A program made the translations under genes and the position numbers. From positions 1 to 7,749 of the forward strand of contig JAGHBK010000052.1 of assembly GCA_021161025.1 (NCBI GenBank): a DNA stretch of 7,749 nt, read 5' to 3'. Below are positions 5,818 to 7,749 of the stretch, one piece after another. Position 1 is the first letter of the stretch. Every line of letters starts with the position of its first letter. Below the pieces are notes generated by a model that searched no databases, was not told where the DNA came from, and saw only the letters and a program-made list of their open reading frames with translations. The DNA is from a bacterium (GTDB lineage Bacteria > Patescibacteriota > Minisyncoccia > Minisyncoccales > DG-74-3).

Positions 5818-7123
5818 ATTCCCCCGATACCCTTTCTACTTCTTCAATTGTAGTGATTCCATCTAAAACTTTTAATAAACCGTCTTGTTTTAATGTAACC
5901 ATTCCTTTTTTAATTGCCTTTTCTTTGATAGCGGCAATAGAAGGTGAAGTTAAAATGAACTTTTCCATTTCTTCGTCTAAAAGAAATGCTTCGAAAATTC
6001 CTGTTCTCCCACGATATCCCGTAAAATTACAATCTTTACAACCTATAGCTTCTGGGATCTTTAGTTCTTTAGTTAATTTCGGAGTCTTTATTTTTTTAGG
6101 AAGTTTTTTTAATTCTTTTTTTAATTTATTTAACTCCTCTGAGGAGATTTTTCTTTTTTTAGAGCATTTTTTACAGACCTTTCTTAATAATCTCTGGGCA
6201 ACTGCCATATTAATAGCCGGACCGATATCGGCACTTTTTGCTCCCAGGTTTATTAATCTTGCAATTGTTCCTGCGGCATCGTTTGTGTGTAAGGTTGTTA
6301 GAACCAAGTGCCCTGTTAAGGCAGCCTGGATGGCAATTTTAGCAGTCTGGGTATCTCTTATTTCCCCTACCAAAATAACATCAGGGTCTTGGCGTACTAT
6401 TGCCTTTAAGCCATTTGCAAAATCGTATCCTTTGGCTGGGTTGACCTGAGTTTGAGAAATACCTTTTAGGTGATATTCAATCGGATCCTCAATAGTGATA
6501 ATTTTTATTTCTGGTCTTTGTATTTTTTTTAAAAAGGCATAGAGAGTAGTAGTTTTACCAGAACCTGTGGGACCAGTTACAATGATCATTCCGTTTGGTT
6601 TTTTGATTTCTCTGTTAAAGATTTCCAACAACTCTTTTCTTAATCCTAATTCTTCAAGCGAAATTAAATTTTTTGGATTTAAAATTCTCAGAACAACGGA
6701 TTCGCCGTACTCAGCGGGAAGTGTGGAAACTCTAATTTCAATTAAGCTCTCTTTTAGAGAAATAGAAAATCGGCCATCTTGTGGTTGATCAGAAATATTT
6801 AGTTTAATTCCTGAAATGAGCTTTATGCGAGTTAAGATTTTTTGATAAATTTCTAAGTTAAAATCTGTCACATCTTGTAAAATTCCATCGACTCTTATTC
6901 TTAAATGAGCATATTCTTCTCTGGGTTCCAAATGGATATCAGAAGCTTGTAATATGATTGCACCCCCCAAAAGAAGTTCTAAGATTTCTGTAATTTCTTC
7001 TTTAAGAGTTTTCTTTATTTTTTCTTTAAAATCCGGAATGTTTTTAACTTCTCTTTCTATCTCCACGAGCGCTGTCTTTGGTATTTGTAAACTACCTTTT
7101 AATTTTTTTGAAATTTGATCCAT
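5816..7123 (-). CDS. pilB: GspE/PulE/PilB-family secretion or type IV pilus assembly ATPase
   Basis: Cytoplasmic hexameric ATPase that powers pilus extension or type II secretion. The 435 residues contain the N2 domain starting at ASDIHLEPREE (60-70) and continuing through LRIRVDGILQDV, and Walker A GPTGSGKT (184-191). The Asp box TIEDPIEY (210-217), Walker B DPDVILVGEIRD (246-257) and His box TGHLVLTTLHTNDA (270-283) follow. A metal-binding cysteine set, C317/C320 and C362/C365 ahead of GYRGRTGIFE, is typical of PilB/GspE and absent from PilT, so an extension/assembly ATPase is favoured. The family is usually near 560 residues; here the N-terminal MshEN-type region is replaced by about 55 residues of charged helix. 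An in-frame stop at 7151-7153 upstream of ATG 7123 shows this is the natural length, not a missed start. No partner pilus genes are in the window, so PilB versus GspE is open. The stop overlaps the T-tail of the convergent RNA. Confidence 0.93.
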   Translation of the reverse strand: MDQISKKLKGSLQIPKTALVEIEREVKNIPDFKEKIKKTLKEEITEILELLLGGAIILQASDIHLEPREEYAHLRIRVDGILQDVTDFNLEIYQKILTRIKLISGIKLNISDQPQDGRFSISLKESLIEIRVSTLPAEYGESVVLRILNPKNLISLEELGLRKELLEIFNREIKKPNGMIIVTGPTGSGKTTTLYAFLKKIQRPEIKIITIEDPIEYHLKGISQTQVNPAKGYDFANGLKAIVRQDPDVILVGEIRDTQTAKIAIQAALTGHLVLTTLHTNDAAGTIARLINLGAKSADIGPAINMAVAQRLLRKVCKKCSKKRKISSEELNKLKKELKKLPKKIKTPKLTKELKIPEAIGCKDCNFTGYRGRTGIFEAFLLDEEMEKFILTSPSIAAIKEKAIKKGMVTLKQDGLLKVLDGITTIEEVERVSGE

Positions 7124-7136
7124 GAAAAGATAAAAT
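7108..7136 (+). promoter_or_regulatory. Possible promoter of tsaE
   Basis: TTGAAA (7108-7113) and TAAAAT (7131-7136) are 17 bp apart, each one base from consensus, which puts the start near 7143 and leaves a leader of about 60 nt before GTG 7204. It straddles the first codons of the divergent pilB-like gene. The leader contains a perfect 12-bp palindrome, GCTTTTAAAAGC (7147-7158). AT-richness makes chance matches common. Confidence 0.4.
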
Positions 7137-7203
7137 AAAATAATCTGCTTTTAAAAGCTTATCTTAATTTCTCGAAAAAGTCAAACAATTACTAAAGTCT
7201 TTT

Positions 7204-7689
7204 GTGAAGAGCGAATTTATAACAAAAAATTCGAAACAAACAAGAAAATTAGGCGAAATTTTAGGCAAAGAAGTATTAAAAACTCTACCCAAAAAGAAAG
7301 CTCTTGTTTTTGGTTTATTAGGAGATTTAGGAGGAGGAAAAACTACATTTTTAAAAGGATTTGCAAAGGGGTTAGGAATAAAAGAGAAAATTTTAAGTCC
7401 AACTTTCATTCTGATGAAGAAATTCCAAATTCCGAACTCCAAAACCCAAATTCCAAAATTTAAGTATTTCTATCATATCGATTGTTATCGTATTCAGAAA
7501 CCACAGGAAATTTTGAGTTTAGGTTTTAAAAAAATAATTTTTGATTCACAAAATGTCGTCGCTATTGAATGGGCAGATAGAATTTTAAAGAAAATGCCCA
7601 AGGGAACAGTATGGATTAGCTTTGAGTTTCTCGATAAAGATAAAAGAAAGATTACTGTTTCGAACACAAAAAGTAAAAAATGGAAATAA
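7204..7689 (+). CDS. tsaE: tRNA threonylcarbamoyladenosine biosynthesis ATPase TsaE
   Basis: P-loop ATPase that works with TsaB and TsaD to put the threonylcarbamoyl group on A37 of ANN-decoding tRNAs. The 161 residues show the family order: FITKNSKQTRKLGE at the N-terminus, the Walker A loop GDLGGGKTT (40-48; Gly where GDLGAGKTT is usual), LSPTF (64-68), YHIDCYRI (90-97) and VVAIEWADRI (118-127). The only start fitting the family's N-terminus is GTG 7204; an in-frame stop lies upstream at 7165-7167 and no ATG lies between. Between SPTFILMKKF and YFYHIDCYR the protein has extra residues, about 75-88 (QIPNSKT QIPKFKY), encoded by tandem AATTCCA heptamers. This lies in a loop, so the enzyme is probably still active. 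The 3' end overlaps the start of the next gene by 10 bp, suggesting an operon with the polA-like gene. Confidence 0.94.
   Translation: MKSEFITKNSKQTRKLGEILGKEVLKTLPKKKALVFGLLGDLGGGKTTFLKGFAKGLGIKEKILSPTFILMKKFQIPNSKTQIPKFKYFYHIDCYRIQKPQEILSLGFKKIIFDSQNVVAIEWADRILKKMPKGTVWISFEFLDKDKRKITVSNTKSKKWK
7421..7455 (+). repeat. Five tandem AATTCCA heptamers inside tsaE
   Basis: The units are AATTCCA (7421-7427), AATTCCG, AACTCCA, AAACCCA and AATTCCA (7449-7455), an exact 7-bp period with few substitutions. Since three units make 21 bp, the tract reads as a 7-residue repeat, QIPNSKT then QIPKFKY. It encodes an insertion in a variable loop of TsaE. From memory, such AATTCCA or AATTCGA tracts are scattered through Parcubacteria genomes; unverified here. 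Confidence 0.7.
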
Positions 7690-7749
7690 AAAATAAAAAA
7701 CAATCTAAAAAGAAAAAATTCGTTGTTATTGATGCTAACTCTGTTATCC
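7680..7749 (+). CDS. polA: Probable DNA polymerase I, N-terminal 23 codons (cut by window end)
   Basis: An ATG at 7680, overlapping the last 10 bp of tsaE in another frame, opens a frame that runs off the window. It begins with a lysine-rich stretch and then FVVIDANSVI, which resembles the first strand of the 5'-3' exonuclease (FEN) domain at the start of DNA polymerase I, where LLIDGNSLxxRAF is typical; the Asp is a metal ligand. PolA would fill gaps and remove RNA primers. A stand-alone 5'-3' exonuclease or a PIN-domain nuclease begins similarly, and only about ten informative residues are visible, so the call is provisional. Confidence 0.55.
   Translation, partial: MEIKNKKQSKKKKFVVIDANSVI

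Noticed and set aside
5733..6449. Long plus-strand open frame of 238 codons opposite the pilB-like gene
   Set aside because: It is antisense to a gene with complete ATPase motifs, its start falls inside the structured RNA, and its translation is low-complexity hydrophobic sequence of the kind an antisense frame of an AT-rich gene gives.
6567..6788. Plus-strand frame of 73 codons opposite the pilB-like gene
   Set aside because: It lies wholly within the antisense of the N2/Walker A region and has no signals of its own.
7156..7184. Minus-strand promoter for the pilB-like gene (TTGACT at 7184-7179)
   Set aside because: The -35 is good but no acceptable -10 lies 16-18 bp downstream (TAAGCT at best).
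7164..7442. Minus-strand frame of 92 codons opposite tsaE
   Set aside because: It is antisense to the TsaE P-loop region; its N-terminal EFGIWNF is only the reverse reading of the AATTCCA repeat.
7494..7703. Minus-strand frame of 69 codons opposite the end of tsaE
   Set aside because: It is antisense to conserved TsaE motifs and crosses into the next plus-strand gene.

Overview
This AT-rich window carries compact bacterial housekeeping genes with strongly lysine-, isoleucine- and glutamate-biased proteins, few clear Shine-Dalgarno sites, GTG starts, and short intergenic gaps. The proteins are bacterial: sliding clamp, class A penicillin-binding protein, RuvC, YebC, TsaE. Two dispersed-type repeats (one reading KFSNGVK, and an AATTCCA heptamer reading QIPNSK) remind me of Parcubacteria/Patescibacteria (CPR) genomes. 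That assignment is a recollection plus inference, not a search result.

Layout, left to right: the 3' part of dnaN (+) ends with a 4-bp overlap against the end of a class A penicillin-binding protein gene (-). Its start lies back to back with tyrS (+), and the gap holds an 82-bp imperfect palindrome that I read as a dispersed repeat whose right edge meets the tyrS GTG start. tyrS ends at a strong hairpin terminator with a GAGA tetraloop. The terminator is shared with a tiny gene on the opposite strand for a 44-residue, extremely acidic protein, which has its own consensus promoter (TTGACA-16-TATAAT) overlapping the end of ruvC. Next come yebC and ruvC (-), a two-gene operon with a 2-bp gap. 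Upstream of yebC, an intergenic region holds a 9+9 inverted repeat and a very strong plus-strand promoter (TTGACA-17-TATTAT, extended -10). That promoter fires exactly into a rod-shaped RNA of about 110 nt that I cannot assign to a known family. The RNA ends in T residues overlapping the stop of a PilB/GspE-type ATPase gene (-). Divergent from that gene is tsaE (+), overlapped by the first 23 codons of what looks like DNA polymerase I.

Functionally the genes cover replication and repair (dnaN, ruvC, probably polA), cell wall (PBP), translation and tRNA modification (tyrS, yebC, tsaE) and type IV pilus or DNA-uptake machinery (pilB-like). There is no mobile-element gene, tRNA, rRNA or CRISPR array. 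The items worth a second look are the structured RNA at 5708-5817, the acidic mini-gene at 4139-4273, and the two repeat invasions next to or inside tyrS and tsaE.
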